Part shown: positions 25,106-33,835 of the stretch, piece after piece | How the letters are laid out: each line of letters starts with the position of its first letter | Numbering within the stretch: position 1 is the first letter of the stretch | Assembly (NCBI RefSeq): GCF_002939885.1 | Contig: NZ_MDED01000033.1 | Span: 1 to 38,684, forward strand | Source: Xanthomonas cucurbitae | Lineage (GTDB): Bacteria > Pseudomonadota > Gammaproteobacteria > Xanthomonadales > Xanthomonadaceae | Direction of reading: 5' to 3' | Length of the DNA stretch: 38,684 nucleotides | Notes under the pieces: model-generated | Seen by the model: the letters and a program-made list of their open reading frames with translations, nothing else | What the model was told of the DNA's origin: nothing | The model's database searches: none | Position numbers and translations under genes: made by a program

Positions 25106-25353
25106 ACAAGTTACCGCCTGGTGCGTTAGTGTGATGTGCACTTCGGCCTGCGCATGAAGACAGCCTGCTCATGCTGCGTCGCAACTTGCCACGCCCTTCC
25201 AGTGTCCAGCCTGGTCGGCGGTGGACAACGCCACGCGCAACGCACGCTGCCGCGCCGTCGGCCGGATGCGCGGCATCCGCCACCGTCACGCGGGACGTGG
25301 GCGGGTGATGACCGCGCGCAGGCAGCCGCACGGGTGGGTTCCACATTGCCGCC

Positions 25354-26574
25354 ATGCCCGCCATCGCCGATAGTCGCGACATCGACCGAACGATTGCCCA
25401 CATGCTCGCCAACGTGTTGTTGCTCGCTACCGGCCTGGCCTTGGTCGCCACCGTCGTCGGTGTCCTGGTGTGGAGGCGTCTGCGGGGTCCCGCATCGCAG
25501 CCCGCGGCGGCGGCGATCAGCGTCGACGCGGTCTCCAACACCCCCGCCGATCCGACAGCGCCCGCGCCGCAATCGGTGGCCACGCCGCCGGATACCCTGC
25601 CCGCTCGACCGCCAGCGGCGAACGTCGCGCGCCCCCTGCCGTATGCACCGCCGCCGATGCGTCCGCTGTTGCGGCGCATGTATGCGGTGGTGATGGCCAC
25701 TCCGTCGCTGGCCGACGGCGATCTGCCCATCGCCCCCGCGCAGGCCGCCGTGCTGGACGCGGTCGGCGACGCGCTCGCCCACGCCGACCTGCGCCCACAC
25801 CTGCTGCCACGCCGCCCGCACCTGTTGCCGCAGCTGATGCGCGCGGTCAACGACCCGGATGCCTCCGGGCGCGCGATCGCCGCGATCATCGCGCAGGACC
25901 CGACACTGGCGGCCAACCTGTTGCGCATCGCCAACAGCGTGCTGTACCGCCCGCAAGGCGCGCCGCTGGAAAACCTGGAGCGCGCGGTGGTGCATATCGG
26001 CACCGAGGGTGTGCGCCAGATCCTGGCCGCGGCGGTGATGCAGCCGGTGCTGAGCCTGGATGGCGGCCTCCACGCGCGGCTGCCGGCCGCGGTCTGGGAC
26101 TACGCCCTGCGCACTGCCACCGCCGCGGCCGCCTACATGCGCGAACACGGGGGCGACAGCTTGTCGGCGCAACTGGCCGGCCTGCTGCAGGGCCTGGGCG
26201 CAGTGGTGATCCTGCGCGCGCTGCGCGACGCCTATGCCGAACGCCCCGGCGTGCCCTATCAACTGGACGTGGCCGCCATCCTGGTCGAACGCCATACCGC
26301 CGCCGTGGCCAAGACCATCGCCACCACCTGGGAGCTGCCGCCCGCCGTGAGCACCGCCCTGGACGAGCAACGCCCCGAGCACGACGCGACCCTGCTGGCC
26401 AGCCCCCTGGGCCGTGCGCTGCGCTACGGCCGCCTGGCCGCCGCCCTGGCCTTGCTCGCCCGCCACGGCGCCGAGCAGGAAGATCACGCCCTCAGCGTGC
26501 TCGCCACGCTGCAGCCAGACGATGCCGCCAATGCCGCCCTGTGGCAGCGGCTGGTGGCGGCCAGCGTGGAGTGA
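25354..26574 (+). CDS. Membrane-anchored HDOD-domain signalling protein
   Basis: This encodes a 406-residue protein with one N-terminal membrane helix (about 17-42), a Pro/Ala-rich linker (45-105) and an HDOD domain (about 145-345). The HDOD motifs include 'LPQLMRAVNDPDASGRAIAAIIAQDPTLAANLLRIANSVLY', 'LENLERAVVHIGTEGVRQILAAAVMQPVL' and 'WDYALRTATAAA'. HDOD is related to HD-GYP and HD domains but lacks their metal residues, so it is a regulatory, non-catalytic module found in bacterial signal transduction. The membrane anchor is less usual for HDOD proteins. ATG 25354 is used; ATG 25402, directly before the membrane helix, is a fair alternative. Confidence 0.85.
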   Translation: MPAIADSRDIDRTIAHMLANVLLLATGLALVATVVGVLVWRRLRGPASQPAAAAISVDAVSNTPADPTAPAPQSVATPPDTLPARPPAANVARPLPYAPPPMRPLLRRMYAVVMATPSLADGDLPIAPAQAAVLDAVGDALAHADLRPHLLPRRPHLLPQLMRAVNDPDASGRAIAAIIAQDPTLAANLLRIANSVLYRPQGAPLENLERAVVHIGTEGVRQILAAAVMQPVLSLDGGLHARLPAAVWDYALRTATAAAAYMREHGGDSLSAQLAGLLQGLGAVVILRALRDAYAERPGVPYQLDVAAILVERHTAAVAKTIATTWELPPAVSTALDEQRPEHDATLLASPLGRALRYGRLAAALALLARHGAEQEDHALSVLATLQPDDAANAALWQRLVAASVE

Positions 26575-26712
26575 GCCTGCAGGTGACGGCGGCTGACCGG
26601 TGCCGCCGACCGCCCATCGTGAGCACCGGTGCAGCGCGCTCGGCGCAGCGGCCGGACCGGTGTTCGGCTGTCGGGGGACACGCTGTGCCGTACCCGGTGT
26701 TGCCCCCAGGGA

Positions 26713-28971
26713 TCAACGCTCGACTGCGGCGATCAGTTCCTTCACCCGCGCCGTCAGCACGCTCACGCTGAAGGGCTTGGTCAGCACCGCCATGCGTGGC
26801 TCGAGATGGTGGTCGTCCAGCAGCGCGTTCTCGGCGAAGCCGGTGATGAACAGCACCTTGAGATCGGGGCGCTGGGCGCGGCTGGCGTCGGCCATCTGGC
26901 GACCGTTCATGCCGCCGGGCAGGCCGACATCGCTGATGAGCAGATCGATGCGCACCTGCGACTGCAGGATCTCCAGCCCGGCCGCGCTGTCGGCGGCTTC
27001 CATCACGGTATAGCCAAGCTCCTCCAGCACCTCGCCCAGCAGCAGGCGAATGGCCGGCTCGTCATCGACGATCAGCACCGTCTCGCCGTCGTCGGTGGGG
27101 GTGAGTTGCAGCGGCGCGGCATGCACATCGGGAGCTCCCGCATCGCCCAGGTGGCGTGGCAGGTAAAGGCTCACCCGCGACCCCTTGCCCACTTCGGAAT
27201 GGATGCGGACCTGCCCACCGGACTGCTTGGCAAATCCGTAGATCATCGACAACCCCAGCCCGGTGCCCTCGCCCAACGGTTTGGTGGTGAAGAATGGATC
27301 GAAGGCGCGCGCCACCACATCCGGCGGCATGCCGGTGCCGGTGTCGCTGACACACAGCGACAGGTACGGCCCTTCGCGCATGCCCAGTTGCTGCGCCAGA
27401 TCGTGATCGATCCAGTGATTGCCGGTGTCGATTCGCAGCGTCCCGCCATCGGGCATCGCATCGCGCGCGTTGATGCACAGGTTGAGCAGTGCATTTTCCA
27501 GCTGCGAGGCATCCACCAGCGCCGGCCACAATAGCGCGCTGGGCACGCTCTCCACGCGGATGCCCGGGCCCACCGTGCGCTGCACCAGCTCCAGGATATC
27601 GGCGACCAGTTGGGTGACGTTGGTGGGCTTGGGCAACAGGGTCTGCCGGCGCGCGAAGGCCAGCAGCCGATGGGTCAACGCCGCCGCGCGCGTGGCGGCG
27701 CTCTGGGCAATGCCCAGATAACGCGGCAGCTCCTGGAAACGCTGCTGCTCCAGCCGCAAGGTCATCAATTCCAGTGCACCGGAGATGCCCGCCAGCAGAT
27801 TGTTGAAATCATGCGCCAGGCCGCCGGTCAGCTGGCCCACCGCTTCCATCTTCTGCGATTGCCGCAGCGCCTCTTCCACCACCATCAGTTCGGCGGTGCG
27901 CGCGGTGACGCGCTGTTCCAGCGTCTCGCTCAGTTCGCGCAGGGCGGTCAGTGCGCGGTCGCGTTCTTCGGACAGCGCATGCCGCGCATCGATGTCCAGC
28001 AGCACGCCGGGAAACCGCAGCGGCGTGCCGTCCGGCGCATGTTCCACGCGCCCATTGGCTTCCAGCCAGTAATAGTTGCCGTCACGACGCATGACCCGGT
28101 ACTGGTGCGCGTACGCACCGCCGCGTGCCACCGCTTCGCCGATCGCCGCACGCAGGCCGGCGCGGTCGTCCGGATGCACATTGGCGATCACCACCTCCAG
28201 CGGCAGGCCGGTGCGTGGGCCGGAGGGATCGAAGCCGAAATTCTCCGCAAACGCCTCGTCCACCGAAAACACATCGTTGCGCAGGTCCCAGACCCAGGTG
28301 CCGATGATCGCCCCGGCCGCCAGCGCCAGCTGCACCCGCTCGGCATTGCCACGCGCGGCGATTTCCGCTTCCAGCGCGCGATCGCGCTCGGTGGTGCGGT
28401 TGACCACCTCGTGCACCAGATGCGTGTTCTCGTTGCTCAGCATCGCGTTCTGGATATCGCGATGCCGCTCGGCCGCCACCTGCGCGGTGGTCTCGATAGC
28501 GATATTGAGCAGCCCCACGATGCTGCCGTCCTCGCCACGAATCGGGGACGCGGTGGCATTCCAGTAGGTGGTCTCGGATACCCCATTGCGCAGCATCGGC
28601 AAGGCGATCACCCCCTGGCCGTAGCCCTCGCCGGTGCGCATCACCCGCGCAAAGTCTTCGGCGATCGGCGCATAGGTTTCGCCCCAGACCTCGGCCACCG
28701 GCTGCCCCAAGGCCTGCGGGTGACGGTCGCCCAGCGACTGCAGATACACATCGTTGTAGAGCATGCGCAGCTGCGGCCCCCACAACACCGCGCCCAGCAG
28801 CCTGGCATTGAGCACCATCGACAACGCCGAGCGCAGCGACTGCGGCCAGGCTTGCGGGTCGCCCAAGGGGGTCGCGGCCCAATCGTGGGCGCGAATCGTC
28901 GCGCCCATGGCACCGCCGCCGGACAGGAACTCCAGGCCGTTCGGCGCGATGACGGGGTGGGCTGTACTCAC
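26713..28971 (-). CDS. Hybrid histidine kinase with two PAS domains
   Basis: This encodes a 752-residue soluble sensor kinase. The order is an N-terminal PAS-type domain (about 35-160), a short coil, a second PAS_3-like domain (about 230-350, with 'DDRAGLRAAIGEAVARGGAYAHQYRVMRRDGNYYWLEANG'), a coiled-coil linker ('LSETLEQRVTARTAEL'), the dimerisation H-box with phospho-acceptor His387 in GGLAHDFNNLL, an HATPase domain with N-box 'NLCINARDAMP', G1 'DTGTGMP' and G2 'GEGTGLGLSM', and a C-terminal receiver with Asp681 in SDVGLPGG. No membrane helix is seen, so it senses a cytoplasmic signal such as redox or light. The first PAS resembles those of bacteriophytochrome-like kinases. The likely start is GTG 28971 (VSTAHPVIAPNG); the frame is open to 29205 but upstream residues look non-coding. 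No cognate regulator gene is adjacent. Confidence 0.88.
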   Translation of the reverse strand: MSTAHPVIAPNGLEFLSGGGAMGATIRAHDWAATPLGDPQAWPQSLRSALSMVLNARLLGAVLWGPQLRMLYNDVYLQSLGDRHPQALGQPVAEVWGETYAPIAEDFARVMRTGEGYGQGVIALPMLRNGVSETTYWNATASPIRGEDGSIVGLLNIAIETTAQVAAERHRDIQNAMLSNENTHLVHEVVNRTTERDRALEAEIAARGNAERVQLALAAGAIIGTWVWDLRNDVFSVDEAFAENFGFDPSGPRTGLPLEVVIANVHPDDRAGLRAAIGEAVARGGAYAHQYRVMRRDGNYYWLEANGRVEHAPDGTPLRFPGVLLDIDARHALSEERDRALTALRELSETLEQRVTARTAELMVVEEALRQSQKMEAVGQLTGGLAHDFNNLLAGISGALELMTLRLEQQRFQELPRYLGIAQSAATRAAALTHRLLAFARRQTLLPKPTNVTQLVADILELVQRTVGPGIRVESVPSALLWPALVDASQLENALLNLCINARDAMPDGGTLRIDTGNHWIDHDLAQQLGMREGPYLSLCVSDTGTGMPPDVVARAFDPFFTTKPLGEGTGLGLSMIYGFAKQSGGQVRIHSEVGKGSRVSLYLPRHLGDAGAPDVHAAPLQLTPTDDGETVLIVDDEPAIRLLLGEVLEELGYTVMEAADSAAGLEILQSQVRIDLLISDVGLPGGMNGRQMADASRAQRPDLKVLFITGFAENALLDDHHLEPRMAVLTKPFSVSVLTARVKELIAAVER

Positions 28972-29516
28972 GTGGCGGTCGCGCCTGTTGGAAGTGGCCG
29001 CATTGTGGCATGCAGGCGCTAGCAGAATGCAGGCGCTACGGCGGCAGGCCACCGCTGAAACCAACCGATTTAGCGTAGCCGGCGATAGGTGGCGAGCGGG
29101 CCATCCGGCCAGGGAAGCGATGGCGGGCCTGCCGCGTACGCGTGGACCGGCCAGGCCACGCCTGGCGGATCGGCAGCCAGGGAAGGACGCCTCGGGGGCT
29201 GCCACGCGCCGGCTTGTCGGCTACGCGCAGTGAGCGGCGAGCCGATGGACTGCCATCACCCCGACATCCCCTTCCCTGCTCGGCGCAGCGGAGATCCTGC
29301 GGTGTCGGGTCCAGGCTCGAATGCAGGCGACCAGGCGTACTACTGATCTTTGGACCAATTACCATTTTCGTACCAAAATCCAATGTCTTGACACGCAACA
29401 AGGCGCCCTAATACGAAGATAAATAAACCATTACGCCCCACCCCGGACAAGACCCAGACACTGACCACTCCAGTACCAATTCCGTTAAAGTTTCGCCAGC
29501 GCCAATGGATGAATTT
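28972..29516. other. Divergent region upstream of the histidine kinase and M13 genes
   Basis: This region of 545 bases has no supported gene. Near the kinase start a 12-base direct repeat 'atgcaggcgcta' occurs at 29010-29021 and 29027-29038, which could be a regulator site. From about 29340 the sequence turns distinctly AT-rich and contains a perfect -35 hexamer (see promoter entry). A TTGGA/TCCAA inverted pair brackets 29350-29384. Confidence 0.45.
29388..29417 (+). promoter_or_regulatory. Possible sigma-70 promoter for the M13 peptidase
   Basis: TTGACA at 29388-29393 is a perfect -35 element. At 18-base spacing TACGAA (29412-29417) is a partial -10. The sequence is AT-rich around it, and it lies about 100 bases before the M13 peptidase start. 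The -10 is weak, so this is only a candidate. Confidence 0.3.
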
Positions 29517-31619
29517 ATGCAACCGCACACAAAAGTCCTGATGTCATTATTTCCCTTGGCTTTGGCCGCATGTCATCCCGACGCACCCGACAAGCCAGCC
29601 GCTCCCCCTGTCGCCAACAATGGCAATGCCGCTGAAGCACCGAAGCCAACTGCCAAACTGAGCGCCAAATTCGATATCAGTGATCTGAATCAGAACGTCA
29701 GCGCGTGCGAGGATCTTTTCGAACACGTCAACAGGAAGTGGTTCGACGCAAATCCCATGCCGCAGGATGTGGGCCGGTGGGGAATGTCGACGGTTCATGC
29801 GAATTTTACCAGCAAGGTCTTGCTCGACATACTGAAAAACGCTGCAAGCAATCCACAGTCATCGCCAATCAAAAAGATGCTGGGAACGCTGTACGCGTCC
29901 GGCATGGACGAACAAGCCATCGAAAAAGCCGGCCTGGACCCCATTTCGACACAGCTTGCGCTGATCGATGGCATCGAGAATCGGGACGGCGTGGTGGACT
30001 ATCTCATCCAGCAGTCTTCCAAAGGAGACAGCCAGGTCTTTACCTTCGGCCCCACCACCGACGACCGGGATTCGACAAAGGTGATTGCCTCGGCGACGGA
30101 AGATGTCGTCAGCCTCCCGAGCAAGGAATACTACTTCGACAAGCAACACCAACCAATACGCGATGCGTACCTGGGCTACATCAAGAACGTTTTTGCACTG
30201 AGCGGCGCCAACGCTGGCGACGCCACGGATCTGGCGCAAAAGGCGTTGGACCTGGAAACGAAGTTGGCAGCATCCAGCATGTCGCCATTGGAAAGTCGCA
30301 AGGTTGAGATCTACTACAACCCTGTCAACCTCCAGCAGGCGCAGCAGATCACCCCTCATTTCCCATGGAAGACATTCATTGCAGCGCAAGGCCTGCAAGC
30401 CGCTCCAACGTTGTCGCTGACCAATGAAAGATTCTTCCGTTCTTTCGACGCGCTCCTGGTGGATGCCTCCGTCGATCAATGGAAGGCCTATCTGAAATTC
30501 AGATTGATCGACAAGGCCTCGCCATGGTTGAGCAGGAATTTCGCCGATAACCATTTCGCGTTCTACAAGAAGACACTGGGTGGACAGCCGTCGCAGGAGC
30601 CTCGCGAGCGGCGAGTATTGAAGGATGTGGAGACGGCGATGGGCGAAGGGCTCGGCCAGATCTACGTGCAGGAGAACTTCAGCCCAGCGGACAAAGCCAA
30701 GTCCATCGAATTGATCGACAAGCTCAAGGCCGCCATGAAGGACCGCATCCAACAGTCCAGCTGGATGAGCCCACAGACGCAACAACGCGCATTGGTGAAG
30801 TTGCAGAGCATTCTCGTTCGTGCAGGCTACCCCGATCACTGGCGTGATTGGAGCGGCTTGCAGCTGAGCCAGGACGGCTACTACCACAACCTGGCCGCTG
30901 CCCGTGCGTTCAACTACAGGCATGCGCTCAGCAAGATCGGACAGCCCAAGGACCTGAGCCAATGGTTCGTGACGCCACAGACGCTGGACGCCTTCTACAA
31001 CCCCAACGACAACAGCATCAATATCCCCGCAGCCATGCTGCAGCCTCCGCTGTTCGACAGCGGCAATGACCTGGCCATCAACCTGGGAGGCATTGGCGCC
31101 TTCATCGGGCATGAAATCACCCACGCATTCGATGACCAGGGCAGCAAGTTCGACGGCAAGGGCAACAGGGTTGACTGGTGGACGCCTGGCGACCGCAAAA
31201 AATTCGATGCCCTGGCGCAGCGACTGGTCACCCAGTTCGACACCTACAAACCCATCAAATCCAGACCCGACATTCACGTCAACGGCCGATTCACCCTGGG
31301 CGAAAACATCGCTGATTTCGGCGGCATCCACCTGGCCTACACCGCACTGCAAACGTCCATCCGGCAGGATCCGAGCCTATCGGCGCCGATTGACGGCTAC
31401 ACGCCGAACCAGCGGCTGTTCTTTGCCTGGGCACGTCTGTGGCGCAGTGAAATGCGTGAACCGCAGCAGATCATGAGCTTGTCGAGCAATCCACACTCTC
31501 CCACAAGTGTGCGCACCAACGCCGCACCGTCGAACATGCCAGCGTTTGCCGAGGCATTCGCGTGCAAGCCCACAGACCCGATGACGCGGGCGAAGGATGC
31601 GCAGACCATGATTTGGTAA
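29517..31619 (+). CDS. M13-family zinc endopeptidase lipoprotein (PepO-like)
   Basis: This encodes a 700-residue M13 (neprilysin/PepO-like) metallopeptidase. The N-terminus has a hydrophobic signal and a lipobox LAAC, giving a lipid anchor near residue 19, so it should sit in the periplasm or outer membrane. The zinc site is intact: H532-E533-I-T-H536 plus E596 and D600 in ENIAD. Other family blocks are 'DLFEHVNRKWFDANPMPQD', 'GRFTLGENIADFGGI' and 'FNYRHALSKIG'. The usual C-terminal 'CxVW' is changed to AQTMIW. Length is normal. The start at 29517 has GGATG 5 bases upstream; ATG 29505 would only add MDEF. Base composition appears lower in GC than the neighbours. It is a single gene with a 276-base gap to the next, convergent gene. 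Confidence 0.9.
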   Translation: MQPHTKVLMSLFPLALAACHPDAPDKPAAPPVANNGNAAEAPKPTAKLSAKFDISDLNQNVSACEDLFEHVNRKWFDANPMPQDVGRWGMSTVHANFTSKVLLDILKNAASNPQSSPIKKMLGTLYASGMDEQAIEKAGLDPISTQLALIDGIENRDGVVDYLIQQSSKGDSQVFTFGPTTDDRDSTKVIASATEDVVSLPSKEYYFDKQHQPIRDAYLGYIKNVFALSGANAGDATDLAQKALDLETKLAASSMSPLESRKVEIYYNPVNLQQAQQITPHFPWKTFIAAQGLQAAPTLSLTNERFFRSFDALLVDASVDQWKAYLKFRLIDKASPWLSRNFADNHFAFYKKTLGGQPSQEPRERRVLKDVETAMGEGLGQIYVQENFSPADKAKSIELIDKLKAAMKDRIQQSSWMSPQTQQRALVKLQSILVRAGYPDHWRDWSGLQLSQDGYYHNLAAARAFNYRHALSKIGQPKDLSQWFVTPQTLDAFYNPNDNSINIPAAMLQPPLFDSGNDLAINLGGIGAFIGHEITHAFDDQGSKFDGKGNRVDWWTPGDRKKFDALAQRLVTQFDTYKPIKSRPDIHVNGRFTLGENIADFGGIHLAYTALQTSIRQDPSLSAPIDGYTPNQRLFFAWARLWRSEMREPQQIMSLSSNPHSPTSVRTNAAPSNMPAFAEAFACKPTDPMTRAKDAQTMIW

Positions 31620-31895
31620 CGATGGTCATGCCGCGTGGAAGCAGCAGTCACGCGCCTTGTCGCGATCTTCGTGGTTGCCATCCCATGAAGATCGCAGGCC
31701 ATGCACGCCAGCGCAGCACGGCGGCATACCTGCCAGCATCGCGCGGGCAGGTACGCCTCGCGATGCGGGAGGAGACCTCGATCAGGCCGGGCTGCTCTTT
31801 CTTGACAGCTGCGTTGCCTGGCGTCTCTACGCACCACGCTTCGATGTCCAACCCCCATTTCAGGCTAGGTTGGTGCGTCGCACCGCCTTCGCATC
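31620..31895. other. Intergenic region with interleaved stems
   Basis: This convergent gap holds no gene. Two 8-bp stems interleave: tacctgcc 31727-31734 with ggcaggta 31746-31753, and gcatcgcg 31736-31743 with cgcgatgc 31759-31766. This is an H-type pseudoknot arrangement or a pair of competing hairpins. No T-run follows directly. Confidence 0.55.
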
Positions 31896-32420
31896 TCAGC
31901 TCAAGGTCAGCGTAGTGCCTTCGGCAACGGCACGGAAGCTCTGCGCGCCACCGCCGACGGCGGTATAGACGATGGCAAAATTCTTCACCACGCCAGGGCT
32001 TGGGTCGCCACCGAACGTCGCGTTGCTGACGGCGATCGTTGTGCCACCGTTGTCGACCAACCACTGACAGATGGAGGTCACGTCAAACCCGTTGCTGGCC
32101 GTGCCATAGAGCGCATGCACGATCTTGAAGCTCGGCGTGCCTGGGCCAGCAACCGGCGTGGTCGCCGTCGGCGGATTGGGGACTAGATCGATCGTCGCGT
32201 TCTCGCTGCAGCCCAACGCGATCGGATTTCCGCCGTTCAATGCCGGGTTGGTGTAGAGGATGGCAAATTTCTTCACGGTGCCGGGATCCGGATCGCCGAA
32301 TGTCGCGTTGTTCGCGGTGATATCGTCGTTTCCCGTATCGACGATTTGCTGACATACCTGCGTCACGTCGATGCCTGTGGTGCCAGTGCCATAGACAGCA
32401 GAAATGATGGTGTTAGCCAT
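31896..32420 (-). CDS. Two-repeat small protein, possibly DUF3395-like
   Basis: This encodes a 174-residue acidic protein made of two similar halves of about 80 residues. The first runs from 'IISAVYGTGTTGIDVTQVCQQ' to 'AILYT' and the second from 'IVHALYGTASNGFDVTSICQW' to 'AIVYT'; both share NATFG-DP-PG-VK-FAI. The pattern YG-x-DVT-x-C-x(n)-G-DP-PG-x-K recalls the DUF3395/DnaJC11 C-terminal family, but this is from memory and tentative. No signal peptide is visible, although each half keeps one Cys in the CQ motif. The ATG at 32420 has AAGGAG 9 bases upstream. The gene is convergent with the M13 peptidase gene. Function is unknown. Confidence 0.6.
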   Translation of the reverse strand: MANTIISAVYGTGTTGIDVTQVCQQIVDTGNDDITANNATFGDPDPGTVKKFAILYTNPALNGGNPIALGCSENATIDLVPNPPTATTPVAGPGTPSFKIVHALYGTASNGFDVTSICQWLVDNGGTTIAVSNATFGGDPSPGVVKNFAIVYTAVGGGAQSFRAVAEGTTLTLS

Positions 32421-33024
32421 GATGACGTCTCCTTGCTGCAGGACTGGGAAGGCCGCCCCGCTTCGCCTCTTGCCCAGCACCAGCCAACCTGCCGGCATCC
32501 GGGCACAACATCGCGATTTGAACGACGCATCGCCTTCGCCAGCGCGCGCCGACGCACGGGATGCAGCTCCGTCCAACCGATCAAGTCCTTGCCGGGTGCG
32601 GGACGCCAGCAGGTTCCACATACGAGCGTCTGCGTGGAACACGTGAGCTAAACGCAATGCGCCAGTTATTGGCGGTCGTCCTGGAACACGCCCACCTTCT
32701 TCGCCCCACCAGCCGTCAACGCGATTGACTTTAGAAATCCCGAAGTGGACATACCCGACGTAACGTCTCAATCTTGTGGGAAATGCTGGAAGGACCAGAT
32801 ACACCAAGACGCCCGGACGCATCAATCTATCCGTACGAGTGCGTGCAGCAGCAACAGCCTCTCGATGCGCTTGCGCTTGCGGGTCCCATCGACACCACAG
32901 AGCGCGTGCAAGAGATGTCTGACGAAATCATCGTTCACCTACTGACCAGAAGCAGGCATCGTCCCCGACAGACGTCATCCCGTCTTCAAACCATCGTCGG
33001 ATATTCCTCTCCGGACTCTCCGAC
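32421..33024. other. Intergenic region, possible gene remnant near 32774-32965
   Basis: This 604-base gap has no firmly supported gene. One plus-strand frame from 32774 to 33136 is open, and its first 60 codons ('IYPYECVQQQQPLDALALAGPIDTTERVQEMSDEIIVHLL') look protein-like. The remainder overlaps the transposase gene in another frame and looks spurious, so a truncated or decayed gene is possible. The left part carries the promoter of the two-repeat protein gene. Confidence 0.3.
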
Positions 33025-33717
33025 ATGGCACGCCCTCCTCGCCTGGACATCCCAAACGTTGCCCAGCATGTCGTGCAACGTGGCAACGACCGTATGCCGT
33101 GCTTCTTTGAAGACGTCGACTACCGCCATTACCTGACCATGCTGCAGGAAGCCGCGACTGCGCAAAGCTGCCGGATTCATGCCTACGTGCTGATGACCAA
33201 TCATGTACATCTCATGGCGACGCCGTCCTCGAAGGGGTGCGTCTCGCGCATGATGCAGACGCTCGGCCGGCGCTATGTCAGCTACATCAACAGCAAGTAC
33301 CGACGCACTGGCACACTCTGGGAAGGCCGCTACAAAGCCTGTCTGGTCGACGCCGAACGGTATATCCTGGCCTGCTACCGATACATCGAGCTCAACCCAG
33401 TACGAGTCGCGATGGTGGCGGACCCTGGCGCCTACCGCTGGTCAAGCCATCGCCACAACGCCCAGGGCATCCACGACGCATTGACCACTCCGCACGAAAC
33501 CTATCTGGCGCTGGACATACAGCCGATGAAGCGTCTGGCTGCGTATCGTGCGTTGTTCGCTGAGGCCCTTGACCAACAGCGCCTTGCAGAAATTCGCAGC
33601 TACCTCGAACAACAACGTGCACTTGGAACACCGCGCTTCCAGACACAGATCGAAGCGATGCTGGGCCGCTGCGTCACGACTCGGCCGCGTGGACGGCCGA
33701 GCAGTTCATCCAAGTGA
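33025..33717 (+). CDS. REP-associated tyrosine transposase (RAYT)
   Basis: This encodes a 230-residue IS200-like Y1 transposase of the RAYT type. RAYTs process REP palindromes by single-strand cleavage with a catalytic Tyr. Motifs are the N-terminal 'RPPRLDIPNVAQHVVQRGN', the metal-binding H60-V-H62 in MTNHVHLMATP, 'GRRYVSYINSKYRRTGTLWEGRY' and the likely catalytic Tyr120 in YRYIELNPVRVA. The C-terminal tail is Arg/Ser-rich. ATG 33025 opens the family N-terminus. Its stop codon (33715-33717) lies inside the first copy of a direct repeat, and REP-type hairpins follow directly. No second RAYT or mirrored REP was seen on the left side. Confidence 0.92.
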   Translation: MARPPRLDIPNVAQHVVQRGNDRMPCFFEDVDYRHYLTMLQEAATAQSCRIHAYVLMTNHVHLMATPSSKGCVSRMMQTLGRRYVSYINSKYRRTGTLWEGRYKACLVDAERYILACYRYIELNPVRVAMVADPGAYRWSSHRHNAQGIHDALTTPHETYLALDIQPMKRLAAYRALFAEALDQQRLAEIRSYLEQQRALGTPRFQTQIEAMLGRCVTTRPRGRPSSSSK

Positions 33718-33823
33718 TGTTGGTGAATCACTCTGACCCCTTTTTTCTGGGAAACGGGGTCAGATTCACTTCTACAAGTGATGTTGGTAAATCACTCTGA
33801 CCCCTTTGTTTGACCCCTTTGTT
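33711..33823. repeat. REP hairpin and direct repeats downstream of RAYT
   Basis: A direct repeat beginning 'caagtgatgttggt' and running through 'atcactctgacccc' occurs at about 33711-33743 and 33776-33808 with one mismatch (G/A at 33724/33789). Between them the first copy pairs with an inverted partner: CTGACCCC 33733-33740 with GGGGTCAG 33756-33763 and GTGAAT 33723-33728 with ATTCAC 33764-33769, a bulged REP hairpin. A 13-base tandem 'tgacccctttgtt' follows at 33798-33810 and 33811-33823. This is the expected substrate of the neighbouring RAYT. Confidence 0.85.
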
Positions 33824-33835
33824 TTGTTGACGTTT

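Larger units (their letters stand above)
24875..25353. other. Intergenic region with orphan minus-strand terminator
   Basis: The 479-base gap between the SDR and HDOD genes, both on the plus strand, has no supportable ORF. Its left-middle part carries a candidate small RNA on the minus strand (separate entry). Immediately left of the terminator's T-run lies a 10-bp palindrome gggcatgccc (24984-24993). The right-hand 200 bases before the HDOD gene show nothing I can name and should hold its promoter. Confidence 0.5.

Noticed and set aside
32421..33024. Left-hand REP copy flanking the RAYT gene
   Set aside because: No 'gaatcactctgacccc'-like sequence or its complement was seen on the left side.
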